A DNA stretch of 64,000 nt from Duganella sp. CF517 (GTDB lineage Bacteria; Pseudomonadota; Gammaproteobacteria; Burkholderiales; Burkholderiaceae_D): NCBI RefSeq assembly GCF_900110275.1, contig NZ_FODC01000003.1, positions 992,001-1,056,000 on the forward strand. Reading direction: 5' to 3'. Under the pieces are notes generated by a model. That model saw only the letters and a program-made list of their open reading frames with translations. It was not told the DNA's origin and did not search any database. Made by a program: the position numbers and the translations under genes. Below, one piece after another: positions 1 to 8,814 of this stretch. Positions within the stretch are counted from its first letter, which is position 1. The number at the start of each line of letters is the position of its first letter.

Positions 1-2054
1 CTGTTGCCACGCTCGCCGTAGATCTTCTTCGTGATCTGCTTCGACGTCATGCCGTACGCCGCCAGCGATCCCCAGTTGGCCGACGCGAACGCCACCGGCA
101 AACTCGGTTTGCTGTCGTCGAACAGTTGCACGATATCTCCCGTCAGGCGCTGGAAGCGATTGATCTCGCCCCACGGCGTTTGCCACGCGCCGAAATCGGC
201 GGTCAGCTTGGCTGACGCGCGTTCGAGCGCCTCCAGCCGCTGGCGCGGCGTCAGCGCCGCCTGGATGTAATCGAGCACCAGCACCTCCGTGCTCTTGGCG
301 ACAGGCCCGTACGTCGCGGTCAAATCCTGCACCCAGTAGATCGCCAGCGATGTCGGCGTCGACTCCAGCGAGTAGCGCAGGTCCCAGCCGCGCAGCGCGG
401 CGATCTGCGGCGCCAGCGCTGCCTTCAGCGCGTCATCGGCCGGCAGTTCGTCGTAGGCGACGAACAACTGCGGCAACAGCGGTTCGAAGGCCGTCAGTTG
501 CGTGTCGTAGGCGGCATCGATCAAGCTGGCGATGGTGAAGTCCTTTTTGTTCTCCAGTACCCGCACCGCGTGGATGCCGCGCGGGTTCTCGGGATTCATC
601 GACATGTAAGCCGGATAGTCCCTGGCCTTCGGGCTATACGGACCGGCCGCGGTGTAAGGCCAGTTGTTGGTGTTCTGTATCCAGCCGTTCTTTGGGTTGA
701 ACAGCGAAATGGTCTCCTTGACGGTGTGCAGTCCCCGCCACTCGGTGGCCGGATCGCTGCCGTCGACCGGATGCTTCCAGTCGAACTTCGGATCGCGCCT
801 GGGGATGAAGTTCCCGTGGAAGTAGGCGATATTGCCGTCCGCGTCGGCGTACACGGTATTGTTGGACGAATTGGTGCGCAGCTCCATCGACTTGTAAAAG
901 TCCCTGTAGTTGCGCGCCTTGGTGCGGATGAACGATTGCGTGAGGGCCTTGAGCGGCTCGTTCATCAAGCGCACGGAAATCCATCTGCCGTCCTTGGCGC
1001 ACACGATCGGGCCGTGGTGGCTGTAGTAGACCTTGACCACCTTGCTGGCCATGCCGTCACTGGTTTTGTAAGGCAGCGTGATGTCGACCGCCTTCAGCGC
1101 GCGCTGTTCGGCGCCGTACTGGTAAAAGAAGCGGCCATCTTTTTCGATGATCGTTTCCAGGTACTCGTCGATCACGTCGCCGCCGCCGGACGTGTGCATC
1201 CAGCCCACCCGGTCGTTGAAGCCCTGGTAGACGAAGAACTGGCCCCAGGTGACGGCGCCATAGGCATTCAGTCCCTGCCGGCTTTGCACCTGCACCTCGG
1301 GACGGAAGTAGAACGACGTGTGCGGATTTATCAGCAGCAGCGCGCGGCCGTTTTTGGTCAGTGCCGGAGCGATGGCGAAACCGTTCGATCCGCCCGGCTC
1401 CTTATCCAGGTCGCTGCCCTGCTCCATCGACGCCGACGACAGCAGCACGGGCGGCGCCAGAGGAAACCTGGCGCCGCTCGCGTACAAGGCCTCAAGCTGC
1501 TTCAGGTCGATGGTTTCGATGTCGCCACCGATGCTGCCCTCGCTGAAGCTGAGCGCCATCCATGGCTCGAAGCGCGTGATCAGCGCCGGCGTCACCTCCG
1601 GATGCGTGGCCAGGTAATAATTCAAGCCGTCGGCGAAGGCCACCATCAGCTTTTTCAACCACGCCGGGCTTTGCTTGTACTGCGCTTGCAAATCGGCCGG
1701 GTCGATGAAAAGCTTCATGCGCAGGTCGCGATACAGCTCGGCCTCGCCCTCCACTTCAGCCAGGCGTCCCATGGCGTTGATGTAATTGCGTTCGACGCGG
1801 CGGAAATCGTCCTCCGCCTGCGCGTACATCAAGCCAAACACCGCGTCGGCGTCGGTCTTGCCGTAGACGTGGGGGATGCCCCAGTTGTCGCGCAGGATGG
1901 TGACGCGCTGCGCCTGCGCCTTCAGGCGCTTGGCCTCCACCGCCGGCATCTCGCGCGCCGGTAAAGATACCGGCGTTGGCGCCGCCGCCGCCGCCATCGA
2001 GACAAAACCTATCAACGGCAGCAGGGAGCACATCATCGAACGCATACTGGGCAT
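1..2054 (-). CDS. Penicillin acylase family protein (partial)
   Basis: N-terminal-nucleophile hydrolase of the penicillin amidase / AHL acylase / aculeacin acylase family, which cleaves amide-linked acyl groups, normally in the periplasm. The visible 684 residues start with a signal peptide (M1 to about A25, ending in an Ala run). The spacer region and then the GGSNGFAIAP motif follow; S223 is the expected autocatalytic cleavage site and nucleophile, followed by the family's SN pair. The C-terminus lies beyond the left edge, so length cannot be judged (the family is usually 750-850 residues). The start at 2054 is the first Met before the hydrophobic leader. It lies 36 bases downstream of the ParB-like gene on the same strand and may share its transcript. 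Substrate (acyl-homoserine lactone, beta-lactam or lipopeptide) cannot be told from sequence. Confidence 0.9.
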   Translation of the reverse strand, partial: MPSMRSMMCSLLPLIGFVSMAAAAAPTPVSLPAREMPAVEAKRLKAQAQRVTILRDNWGIPHVYGKTDADAVFGLMYAQAEDDFRRVERNYINAMGRLAEVEGEAELYRDLRMKLFIDPADLQAQYKQSPAWLKKLMVAFADGLNYYLATHPEVTPALITRFEPWMALSFSEGSIGGDIETIDLKQLEALYASGARFPLAPPVLLSSASMEQGSDLDKEPGGSNGFAIAPALTKNGRALLLINPHTSFYFRPEVQVQSRQGLNAYGAVTWGQFFVYQGFNDRVGWMHTSGGGDVIDEYLETIIEKDGRFFYQYGAEQRALKAVDITLPYKTSDGMASKVVKVYYSHHGPIVCAKDGRWISVRLMNEPLKALTQSFIRTKARNYRDFYKSMELRTNSSNNTVYADADGNIAYFHGNFIPRRDPKFDWKHPVDGSDPATEWRGLHTVKETISLFNPKNGWIQNTNNWPYTAAGPYSPKARDYPAYMSMNPENPRGIHAVRVLENKKDFTIASLIDAAYDTQLTAFEPLLPQLFVAYDELPADDALKAALAPQIAALRGWDLRYSLESTPTSLAIYWVQDLTATYGPVAKSTEVLVLDYIQAALTPRQRLEALERASAKLTADFGAWQTPWGEINRFQRLTGDIVQLFDDSKPSLPVAFASANWGSLAAYGMTSKQITKKIYGERGN

Positions 2055-2090
2055 GAACTGGACTCCGGGCGGTGGAAGGTTGTTACAACA

Positions 2091-2924
2091 TCAGCTGGCG
2101 TCGACCAACTCCGAAATCCGCAGTTGCAGGGCGGTGATCTCCGCCCGCAGCGCCGCGTTCTTCTCCTTGAGCGACGCGTTCTCGGCGCGCAGCTCGTCCA
2201 CCTCGGTCATCGGACGATAATCGCCGCCGTCCTTGCCCTCCTTCGGCTCCTTGGCCGGACGCGAGGCGGCGCGCAGCTCGCGCACCTCCTTGGCCGCCTT
2301 CTGCAATTCCTTCTTGCCGCCGGCGACCGCGGCCACCTGGTCGGCTTCCGGTAGCGAGGCCACCGTGGCGGCGGCGTTGATCGAGATCGTGCCCGAGCGG
2401 ACCGCCTCCACCAGCTCCGGCGTCGCCGTCTTCTGGATCTTTTCGATCTGGCTGATGGTCGCGCTGCTCAAACGGGCCGCGCGGGCGATGTCCTCGCGCG
2501 ACGTCAGCGGCATGGCCGCCGGCTTGGCCTTGGCCACATCGCCTTCGGGCGGCGCGATCAGCGCGTCCTCGGCGGCGGCTTCCGCCATCAGGTCGGCCAC
2601 GCGCGCGGCGACGATTTCCTTCTTGCGCAGCGCCAGAACGCCGCGCTGGTAGTCGGAAATGCTGCGGCGACCCAGATTGTTATCGATCATCCACAGCTTG
2701 ACGTCGTCCAGGCTCTGGAAGCTGGTGTTCTCCGTGACCTTGAACGGAATGCCGTGCTGCTGGCATATTTGATAACGATTATGGCCGTCGACCAGCACGT
2801 CCTGCCACAACACCAGCGCATCGCGGCAGCCTTCGACCAGGATGCTGCGTTCCAGCGCCGTGTACTCGCTCTCGGTGAGCGGTTCGATGTAGGCGCGCAG
2901 CACTTCATTAATTTTGATTTGCAT
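2091..2924 (-). CDS. ParB/KorB-like DNA-binding protein
   Basis: A 277-residue protein with a ParB N-terminal-like domain (about residues 5-100, including the VDGHNRYQIC segment typical of the ParB/Sulfiredoxin fold). A KorB-type helix-turn-helix follows (about 140-185, SREDIARAARLSSATISQIE), then a charged linker and a C-terminal heptad-like coiled coil (about 235-275) that probably dimerises. The start at 2924 is preceded by AAGGACA at good spacing; a longer in-frame ORF upstream lacks ParB similarity. No parA is next to it, so a plasmid-like partition operon is not supported. It may be a chromosomal transcriptional or nucleoid regulator. The function is inferred from the fold only. Confidence 0.78.
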   Translation of the reverse strand: MQIKINEVLRAYIEPLTESEYTALERSILVEGCRDALVLWQDVLVDGHNRYQICQQHGIPFKVTENTSFQSLDDVKLWMIDNNLGRRSISDYQRGVLALRKKEIVAARVADLMAEAAAEDALIAPPEGDVAKAKPAAMPLTSREDIARAARLSSATISQIEKIQKTATPELVEAVRSGTISINAAATVASLPEADQVAAVAGGKKELQKAAKEVRELRAASRPAKEPKEGKDGGDYRPMTEVDELRAENASLKEKNAALRAEITALQLRISELVDAS

Positions 2925-3101
2925 ATCTGTCCTTGAATACCGGCGGGCGGGGGCCACTGCACCCTGCCAAATCGCCGTCCGACATGCTACACCATCCGGC
3001 CACCGAGCCAAAGCCCCGGGTTTAGCGATGAAACTAAGTTAATTTTAAGTTTTCTTCATTATGATTCGTCTCAGTCAAATGCTTTCTCCGGTAATTGACC
3101 A

Positions 3102-3137
3102 AAAGCCCCGACAAGTTTGCTGCTTGTTCGGGGCTTT
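3102..3137. terminator. Rho-independent-type hairpin in a divergent intergenic region
   Basis: AAAGCCCCGACAAG pairs with CTTGTTCGGGGCTTT with a single bulge. Read on the minus strand the stem is followed by TTTTGG, and on the plus strand by a T-rich GCTTTG. It does not follow either annotated neighbour: one gene starts at 2924 going left, the other at 3220 going right. It may therefore end an unannotated small RNA. Confidence 0.6.
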
Positions 3138-3219
3138 GCTTTGTCCGGGGGTTTGTCAAAAAAATAGTCGACGGCCGCTTTTCTATGCCATGATTCCCCA
3201 CCAATTTTGAGGATTAGAC

Positions 3220-3543
3220 ATGGTCAACTACATCATTCGCGTCGCCTTCGATGATCCGGACAGCCAAACCTACCACCGTCTGGCGGTGGAACTGGCCAAG
3301 TACAACATCGCCGGCGCCATCAAGGCCGACGACGGCAAAGGCTACTACCTGCCACCGGGCGAATTTTGCTACAGCGGCGTGGAGCCGATCAACGAGGTGC
3401 GCGACGCCATCCACCGCTTCGCGCAAACCATCAGCGCCGGTTCGTCCGTGCTGGTGACCGAGGCGACGACCGTCTCGTGGAGCGGCCTTAATCCAGTCGA
3501 AGCGGTCGAACCGGTCGAAGAACAAAAAGCCACCGGGGGATGA
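3220..3543 (+). CDS. Small hypothetical protein, ferredoxin-like fold possible
   Basis: A 107-residue protein with a GAGGA ribosome site just upstream of the ATG. The first ~90 residues alternate short beta-like and helical stretches (MVNYIIRVAF, then helix, strand, helix, then SSVLVTEATTVSWSGL). This is reminiscent of compact ferredoxin-like folds such as Cas2 or the GhoS/DUF2622 antitoxin RNases, but I see no catalytic signature and no toxin partner beside it. The tail (NPVEAVEPVEEQ) is acidic and probably disordered. No signal peptide or membrane segment. It appears monocistronic, converging on the 3592-4086 gene. Function unknown. Confidence 0.6.
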   Translation: MVNYIIRVAFDDPDSQTYHRLAVELAKYNIAGAIKADDGKGYYLPPGEFCYSGVEPINEVRDAIHRFAQTISAGSSVLVTEATTVSWSGLNPVEAVEPVEEQKATGG

Positions 3544-3591
3544 TACCCGGGGTGGCTCCTGTTGACCGGCGGCGATGAGGCCTGGCCGATC

Positions 3592-4086
3592 TTACTTGGC
3601 CGCGATTTCCGGCATCGCCGACGAGTGGTGGTTCAGGATCTTCCACTCGCCACCGACCTTTTGATACACATAGGTGTAGCGCGCCTGGATGTCCTGCTGC
3701 TGGCCATTCTGGGTCACCCGGAAGGTGTACACGCCGGTGTCCAGTGCGGAATCTGCGCCCAGCATGTGGATGTACCGATAGTTAATCGTCCCTTGCGGCT
3801 TCAGTTTCAGGAACTTGTCGAAGTAGTCCTTGATCGCGGCCGGATTGGAGCGCACCACGTTCGACACCGTCGGTTCCAGCACCGCGTTGGGCGCGTACAT
3901 GCTGGTCACCTTGGCCGAGTCGCCGGTCGCCAGCGCCGCGTTCCACTTGACGAACAGGCCCGCGATTTCCGCTTCCTGCGCGTTGCTCGGCACCGCCGCC
4001 ACTTCCTTGTAGACCTTCGGCGCGCCATCGGCGTAAGCCAGGGTGCTTGCAGCCGCCAGTGCCAGGGAAATAAGAATCTTTTTCAT
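3592..4086 (-). CDS. SgcJ/EcaC-type SnoaL-like periplasmic protein
   Basis: A 164-residue protein with a clear signal peptide (MKKILISLALAAASTLAYA). A CaMKII-association-domain / SnoaL-like cone fold follows: AQEAEIAGLFVKWNAALATG for the first helices, YAPNAVLEP, then the C-terminal sheet with RYTYVYQKVGGEWKILNHH. This is the layout of the SgcJ/EcaC family of secreted NTF2-like proteins. Members bind small molecules or act as periplasmic accessory proteins, and most have no known reaction. The longer ORF to 4209 is not used because the signal peptide begins at 4086. Monocistronic. The name oxidoreductase often given to this family is not supported by anything visible here. Confidence 0.8.
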   Translation of the reverse strand: MKKILISLALAAASTLAYADGAPKVYKEVAAVPSNAQEAEIAGLFVKWNAALATGDSAKVTSMYAPNAVLEPTVSNVVRSNPAAIKDYFDKFLKLKPQGTINYRYIHMLGADSALDTGVYTFRVTQNGQQQDIQARYTYVYQKVGGEWKILNHHSSAMPEIAAK

Positions 4087-4208
4087 CGTATGCTCCATTC
4101 GTTGTTTAGGAAGTTTGCCGGGCCGTTGCCCGCCAATGAATCCAGTATCATGGTCGCGGGCGATTCGAAAATCTGCTGGTCGGGGGTATTCGCATATGCC
4201 GGGTGGCA

Positions 4209-4214
4209 TATAAT
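4209..4214 (+). promoter_or_regulatory. Possible -10 element (TATAAT)
   Basis: A perfect TATAAT lies 31 bases before the ATG at 4245. It overlaps the GTG that would give the longer LuxR-type ORF, which argues for the ATG start. No convincing -35 is visible. Confidence 0.3.
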
Positions 4215-4244
4215 CGCCACTTATTCGACTATGCCGCAGCCAAA

Positions 4245-5021
4245 ATGACCAACATCACCCACCTGCCCCCTTCCGGCGACAGCGCGCGCGCGGTCCGCAA
4301 CCGCTATCGGCAGATCGAAGGCAGCGCGGCCCGTTGGCGCCTGTTGACCGACGCCGCCAGCGCGCTGGCCGGCGAGGGGCTGTGCGCGTCGGCGCTGTCG
4401 ACGGCGTTGTCGAAGGCCCTGGCCTTCCTGTCGCTGGAGGACGGCGCCGTGCTGGTGCTCAAGGACGACGCGCTGCAAGTGCTGGCCAGCCAGGGACAGG
4501 TGCCGCCGGTGGGCGCGCGCCTCGCCTATGCGGCCGCGCTGCAGGCCGTGCTGCAACCGGGTCCGCGCGCGCCGCTGGTGCGGCAGGACATCGCCAGCGG
4601 GCTGCGGATCGGGCGCGAACAGCGGGTCGGTCTCGAAGTGCTGGTGCCGCTGTGCCTCGAAGGGAAAAATCGCGGCCTGCTCGCGCTGCTCAGCACCCAG
4701 GCCGCGCCCCCGCCCACGCCCGACGACCTGCTAACGCTGCAGGCACTGGCGACGATGCTGGCGGCGGTGCTGGCGGTGCCGCAAAACGCGCCGCGCGTGG
4801 GGGCGCCGGAGGCGGCGGAGATGCTCAAGGTGCTCACCCCGCGCGAGCTGCAGGTGTTCGCGCTGCTGCCCAGCGGCTGGACCAACGCCGCCATGGGCGA
4901 ACACCTGGGCATCGCCGCCGGCACCGTCAAGGTCCACGTCGAGCGCATCCTGCACAAGCTCGATCTGAACGACCGCACGCAGGCGGCGGTGCGCGCCGCC
5001 GACCTGGGACTGGGCGCATGA
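4245..5021 (+). CDS. LuxR-family response regulator with GAF-like sensor domain
   Basis: A 258-residue regulator. Residues about 20-165 form a GAF-like input domain (LEVLVPLCLEGKNRGLLALL is typical of GAF strands). Residues about 190-250 are a LuxR/FixJ helix-turn-helix with LTPRELQVFALLPSGWTN, then the recognition helix region GTVKVHVERILHKL. It lacks a receiver domain, so input is presumably a ligand or a protein partner. The stop overlaps the kinase start by ATGA, so translation is coupled and the three genes 4245-7401 form one operon. The start at ATG 4245 is preferred to an upstream GTG at 4203, which lies on a TATAAT sequence. Confidence 0.82.
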   Translation: MTNITHLPPSGDSARAVRNRYRQIEGSAARWRLLTDAASALAGEGLCASALSTALSKALAFLSLEDGAVLVLKDDALQVLASQGQVPPVGARLAYAAALQAVLQPGPRAPLVRQDIASGLRIGREQRVGLEVLVPLCLEGKNRGLLALLSTQAAPPPTPDDLLTLQALATMLAAVLAVPQNAPRVGAPEAAEMLKVLTPRELQVFALLPSGWTNAAMGEHLGIAAGTVKVHVERILHKLDLNDRTQAAVRAADLGLGA

Positions 5022-6934
5022 CGGGCGCCGCCAGCGGGCGCGGCGGCGCCTTCCATCCCCGCCACTGGTCGCTCGGCTTCAAGGGCGGCGTCATCATCGC
5101 CGCCTCGTTGGCGCTGCTGCTCGGTTCCGCCGCCACCAGCTATACGCTGGAGCGCAAAACCGCCGCCGCCACCGCCGACATGCTGCGCGCCATGCAGGCG
5201 CAGGCCGACATCCAGCGCCTGCACACGCAGATCGCCGAGGCGGCGACCGGTGTGCGCGGCTATCTGCTGACGGGCCGCGACGACTTCCTCACGCCTTATG
5301 GCGTCGCGGTCAAGCAGCTGCCAGCCACCCTGGCCAGCCTGCAGGCCAAGGTGCGGGACAGCGAACAAGCCGCCAGCCTGCGGCGCATCACGCCGCTGTT
5401 GAACAAAAAGCTGGCCAGCCTGGAGATCATGCGCGGCCAGCGCAACGCCAGCCCCGCCGAGCTGCAAGAGCATCTGCGCAGCAGCAAGGGCATCCTCGAC
5501 CAGCTGCGCGCCGAAATCGGCGTCATGAGCCTGCGCGAATCGGCGCTGCTGGAGCAGCGCGCGCTGGCGCTGCAGCAGGCCTCCAACCGCAACATGTGGA
5601 TGACCATCGCCGTCGCCGCCGCCGGCCTGGCCGGCGCGATGGCGACGCTGACCTTCACCGTCGGGCTGGTGCGGCGGGTGCGCCTGGCGGCCGAAAACGC
5701 CGAGCGGCTGAACAGCGACCTGCCGCTGATCCCTGCGCCGGAGACCAAGGATGAACTGGGCCAATTGGCCGAGCGGCTGCACCAGGCCAGCGTGCTGCTG
5801 GCCGGGCGGGCGTCGGCGGCGCAGGCGGCCAGCCAGGCCAAGACCCAGTTCCTGGCCCGCACCAGCCACGAACTGCGCACGCCCCTGAACGCCATCCTCG
5901 GCTACGCCCAATTGCTGGAAGCGGGCCTGAAGGCGCCGCGCGAGCGCGAACACGCCGAGCATATCCGCCAGGCCGGCCAACATCTGCTGTCGCTGATCGA
6001 CGAGGTGCTCGACATCGGCCGCATCGAGGCCGGCAAACTGACCCTGGCATGCGCGCCGGCGGCGCTGGCGCCGCTCATCGACGAAGCGGTGATGCTGATG
6101 GCGCCGATGGCGCAGAAACGCGCGGTGCGCCTGCGCCATGACAGCGCGGCCATCTCCGGCGCCGTCATGGCCGACCGCCAACGCCTGCTACAAGTGGTGC
6201 TCAACCTCCTATCGAACGCGATCAAATACGGCGAGCAAGGCGGCGACGTCGACATCGGCTTCGGCAGCGATCCGGCCACCGGCACCGTCAGCATCCACAT
6301 CGACGACGCCGGCCCGGGCATCACGCCGGCGCTGCGTACGCGCCTGTTCGCGCCATTCGACCGCCTCGGCGCCGAAAGTGGCAAGACCGAAGGCGCCGGC
6401 TTGGGTCTGGCCGTGTCCAAGGCGCTGATGCAAGCCATGCAGGGCGATATCCGCCTCGACGAAAAGGCTGGCCGGGGCAGCCGTTTCACACTCACCCTGC
6501 CCGCCGCCGACGCCGGCGCCGTCGCCATCGCGCCCGCCGATGCCGCCATCGGCCAGGCCGCGCCGACGGCGCCCACGCCGGCGCCGGCGGCCACCACGCA
6601 CAGCATGATCTGCATCGACGCCGACGCCGGCACCCGCGCCCTGATCGCCACGCTGATGCAACGGCGGCCCAACTGGCGCGTCGCGGCCGCCGCCGACCAG
6701 GCAAGCGGCATCGCGCTGGCGCGGCAATCGCCGCCCGACCTGCTGCTGGTGGCCCGCGAGCTGGCCGACGACGCGGTGCGCGCGCTGCCGGGGGAACTGG
6801 TCGTGCTGGGCGTACCGGGCGACGCCGGCGGCGAAGCATACGATTTTGCCGCCGACGCGCCCCGCCATCTGGGCAAGCCGCTGAAGATCCCGGAATTTTT
6901 CGCGCTACTCGACACCACGGAGCAAAAACCATGA
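5018..6934 (+). CDS. CHASE3 hybrid sensor histidine kinase with degenerate receiver
   Basis: A 638-residue inner-membrane kinase. Order: TM helix (about 20-40), periplasmic CHASE3-type four-helix sensor (about 42-185, with RGYLLTGRDDFL), second TM (about 192-215), HAMP-like linker, HisKA with H284 in SHELRTPLNAILG, and HATPase_c with N box (NLLSNAIKYG), DAGPGI and GLGLAVS boxes. The C-terminal ~110 residues resemble a receiver, but the phosphoacceptor position reads LLLVARELAD where LLxxDxxMP is expected. It is probably a pseudo-receiver. It overlaps the LuxR gene by 4 bases upstream and the response regulator by 4 bases downstream. Phosphotransfer therefore presumably goes to the separate receiver 6931-7401. 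Confidence 0.9.
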   Translation: MTGAASGRGGAFHPRHWSLGFKGGVIIAASLALLLGSAATSYTLERKTAAATADMLRAMQAQADIQRLHTQIAEAATGVRGYLLTGRDDFLTPYGVAVKQLPATLASLQAKVRDSEQAASLRRITPLLNKKLASLEIMRGQRNASPAELQEHLRSSKGILDQLRAEIGVMSLRESALLEQRALALQQASNRNMWMTIAVAAAGLAGAMATLTFTVGLVRRVRLAAENAERLNSDLPLIPAPETKDELGQLAERLHQASVLLAGRASAAQAASQAKTQFLARTSHELRTPLNAILGYAQLLEAGLKAPREREHAEHIRQAGQHLLSLIDEVLDIGRIEAGKLTLACAPAALAPLIDEAVMLMAPMAQKRAVRLRHDSAAISGAVMADRQRLLQVVLNLLSNAIKYGEQGGDVDIGFGSDPATGTVSIHIDDAGPGITPALRTRLFAPFDRLGAESGKTEGAGLGLAVSKALMQAMQGDIRLDEKAGRGSRFTLTLPAADAGAVAIAPADAAIGQAAPTAPTPAPAATTHSMICIDADAGTRALIATLMQRRPNWRVAAAADQASGIALARQSPPDLLLVARELADDAVRALPGELVVLGVPGDAGGEAYDFAADAPRHLGKPLKIPEFFALLDTTEQKP

Positions 6935-7401
6935 TGGAAAACGAAGTCCTCGCCTCGCGCATACTGATCATCGACGATCAGCCGGCCAATCTGCGACTGC
7001 TGGAGGACATGTTCATCGGCGAAGGACTGACCCACGTCGTCGGCACCACCGACGCCAGGACCGCGCTCGATCTGTTCAACGCCTTCGATCCAGACCTGAT
7101 CGTGCTCGATCTGATGATGCCCGACCTGGACGGCTACGCGGTGCTGGAGCGGCTCAAGCGGCGCGGCGACCCTTACGACTTCCGTCCGGTGCTGGTGATC
7201 ACCGCCGACGCCACCGCCGAAGCCAAGCGCCGTTCGCTGGCCCTGGGCGCCAAGGACTTCCTCACCAAACCGTTCGACACGCTCGAAGCGATGCTGCGCG
7301 TCTGGAACCTGCTTGAAACGCGGGTGCTGTACAAACGCCTGCAGGCGCTGGCGCCGAAAGAGGACCTCGCCCCGCAAAGCTACCGCAGCCGCGCATCCTG
7401 A
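6931..7401 (+). CDS. Single-domain response regulator
   Basis: A 156-residue CheY-like receiver with the full active site: acidic pair D15-D16 (LIIDDQPAN), phosphoacceptor D60 (VLDLMMPDLDG), the Thr of VITAD and the Lys of LTKPF. About 25 residues after the receiver form a helix with no output domain. It probably receives phosphate from the hybrid kinase and signals by protein contact; this fits the kinase's own receiver lacking its Asp. The start overlaps the kinase stop (ATGA). Two adjacent Mets make the exact start uncertain by one codon. The stop abuts the stop of the convergent porin gene with no spacer. Confidence 0.9.
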   Translation: MMENEVLASRILIIDDQPANLRLLEDMFIGEGLTHVVGTTDARTALDLFNAFDPDLIVLDLMMPDLDGYAVLERLKRRGDPYDFRPVLVITADATAEAKRRSLALGAKDFLTKPFDTLEAMLRVWNLLETRVLYKRLQALAPKEDLAPQSYRSRAS

Positions 7402-8814
7402 CTAGAACACCTTCACCGGCACATTGAGGATCAAGCGGTATTCGCGCTCACTGGGTTCGACGTAGTGCGGCGACCCACGATGGACCAGCGCGATGAACGC
7501 CAGGCTGATCGCTTTGATGTCGCCCCGATCGAATACATAACTGGCTTTCAGCCCAAGCTCGTGATGATTGCCGTGGACATGGGCGCCACCGCGCCAATAG
7601 GCGTCGCGCCAGGTTCCCGCATCGGGCGCCGCTCGCATCGGCTGCTGCGGCGACTTGCTGCGGCCGGCGATGCCCCATAAGATCACGCTCATCCCGGGCA
7701 ATGAAAAATCCGCGCCGTTCGCGGTGTAGCGCAGCTGCAGCGACTTCTCGCGCGGCGCGTTGTAGTCGGCCACCATGCCGTTGGCCAGATACAGCCCGTT
7801 GGCTTCCTGAACATAGTCCAGATACTGGTCGCTCATCACATGCTGGAACGAGACCGCCAGCTCGGAAGCGCCAAGCTGCCTGGCCAACGCCACGCTGTAC
7901 GCCTTGCCGCCGATCGGCCCCTGCAAGGCCGCGCCCTGCTCGCGGGTTAAATACGCCGCCCCGCTGACGGTCCACTTGCTCGCCTCCGACGCTCCGGCGC
8001 TATGCCTCCCCGCGACAAACAGCTGGTTCCAGACATCGCGCGCCTGCGCCGCGTAGACCGATACCTTCCCGGACTCGGAAGTGAGGTTCACCCCGCCGTA
8101 ACTGAGGCGCGAGATCGGCGTGCCGCCATACGCGCTTTTCAACCCCACCAAGCCAGTGCGCCCGCGCGGGTCGACGGCATCGATGCTGCCGGCCTCCACG
8201 CCCACGCCACCAGCGGGTTCTCCGGTCAGCGTCATTCCACGGAACGCCGGCGGCAGCGCGCGGTTGTCCTTCGACTCGAGGAATACATTTTCCACCTGCT
8301 GCAGGCCGTATTTGAGCAGCATGCCGCCGTAGCGCGCTTTCACGGCGTATCCGCCCATGTAGGCCCAGGCCTTGCGCCTTTCGCCACCGCCGCCATCGCG
8401 GTCCACGTGCACCATGTCCCCGGAGGCGCCGTCCCCATCGAGCTTGACGGCGCCGAAGAGCGAAGCGTCGACGCCAAAACCGCCTTGCCCCGAACTCAAG
8501 CCGGAGACGAAGTTTGCCTGGGCGCCCTGCACCCAGCCGCGCTGCGTGCCGTGGCCGTTGATGGTCAGGCTGTCGCGGTAGTTCCTGAACAGGATATTGA
8601 GCGTGCCGCCGGCCGGCACGCTGGGCGGCTCCGCGGCGGCAGCGGCAGCGGCGAAGGGCGGCGCGGTTTGACGCGCATCGCCGCCCCGCATCGCCGGCAG
8701 CGTCGCCGCCGCCAGCATTTCCGGGGCGCCGTGCGCGGCCGAAGCGTCCATCGGGTCAGCGGCGCCGGCCTGGCCGGACAGGCCGGCCACAGTGGTCAGC
8801 AATACCGCTATCAT
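7402..8814 (-). CDS. OprD-family outer-membrane porin
   Basis: A 470-residue protein, starting at MIAVLLTTVAGLSGQAGAAD (signal peptide). The body has the OprD layout: SLTINGHGTQRGWVQGAQANFVSG near the start, GFGVDASLFGAVKLDG, many alternating beta strands, and a C-terminal strand ending in KVF as for outer-membrane barrels. OprD porins pass small charged solutes such as basic amino acids and peptides. The ATG overlaps the stop of the NRPS-like gene by ATGA, so it is the last gene of the biosynthetic operon. This suggests a role in release or uptake of the product or a precursor. The in-frame extension upstream to 9315 runs through the NRPS gene and is not real. Confidence 0.87.
   Translation of the reverse strand: MIAVLLTTVAGLSGQAGAADPMDASAAHGAPEMLAAATLPAMRGGDARQTAPPFAAAAAAAEPPSVPAGGTLNILFRNYRDSLTINGHGTQRGWVQGAQANFVSGLSSGQGGFGVDASLFGAVKLDGDGASGDMVHVDRDGGGGERRKAWAYMGGYAVKARYGGMLLKYGLQQVENVFLESKDNRALPPAFRGMTLTGEPAGGVGVEAGSIDAVDPRGRTGLVGLKSAYGGTPISRLSYGGVNLTSESGKVSVYAAQARDVWNQLFVAGRHSAGASEASKWTVSGAAYLTREQGAALQGPIGGKAYSVALARQLGASELAVSFQHVMSDQYLDYVQEANGLYLANGMVADYNAPREKSLQLRYTANGADFSLPGMSVILWGIAGRSKSPQQPMRAAPDAGTWRDAYWRGGAHVHGNHHELGLKASYVFDRGDIKAISLAFIALVHRGSPHYVEPSEREYRLILNVPVKVF

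Noticed and set aside
498..1964. 488-codon open frame on the plus strand
   Set aside because: It lies antisense to the penicillin acylase gene. Its His/Arg/Val-rich translation has no domain; it is a by-product of GC-rich codon use.
2091..2924. Plasmid partition locus
   Set aside because: Only a ParB/KorB-like gene is present; no ParA, replication gene or iteron is nearby.
3220..3543. Type V toxin-antitoxin (GhoS-like) system
   Set aside because: Only vague fold-level resemblance, with no small membrane toxin beside it.
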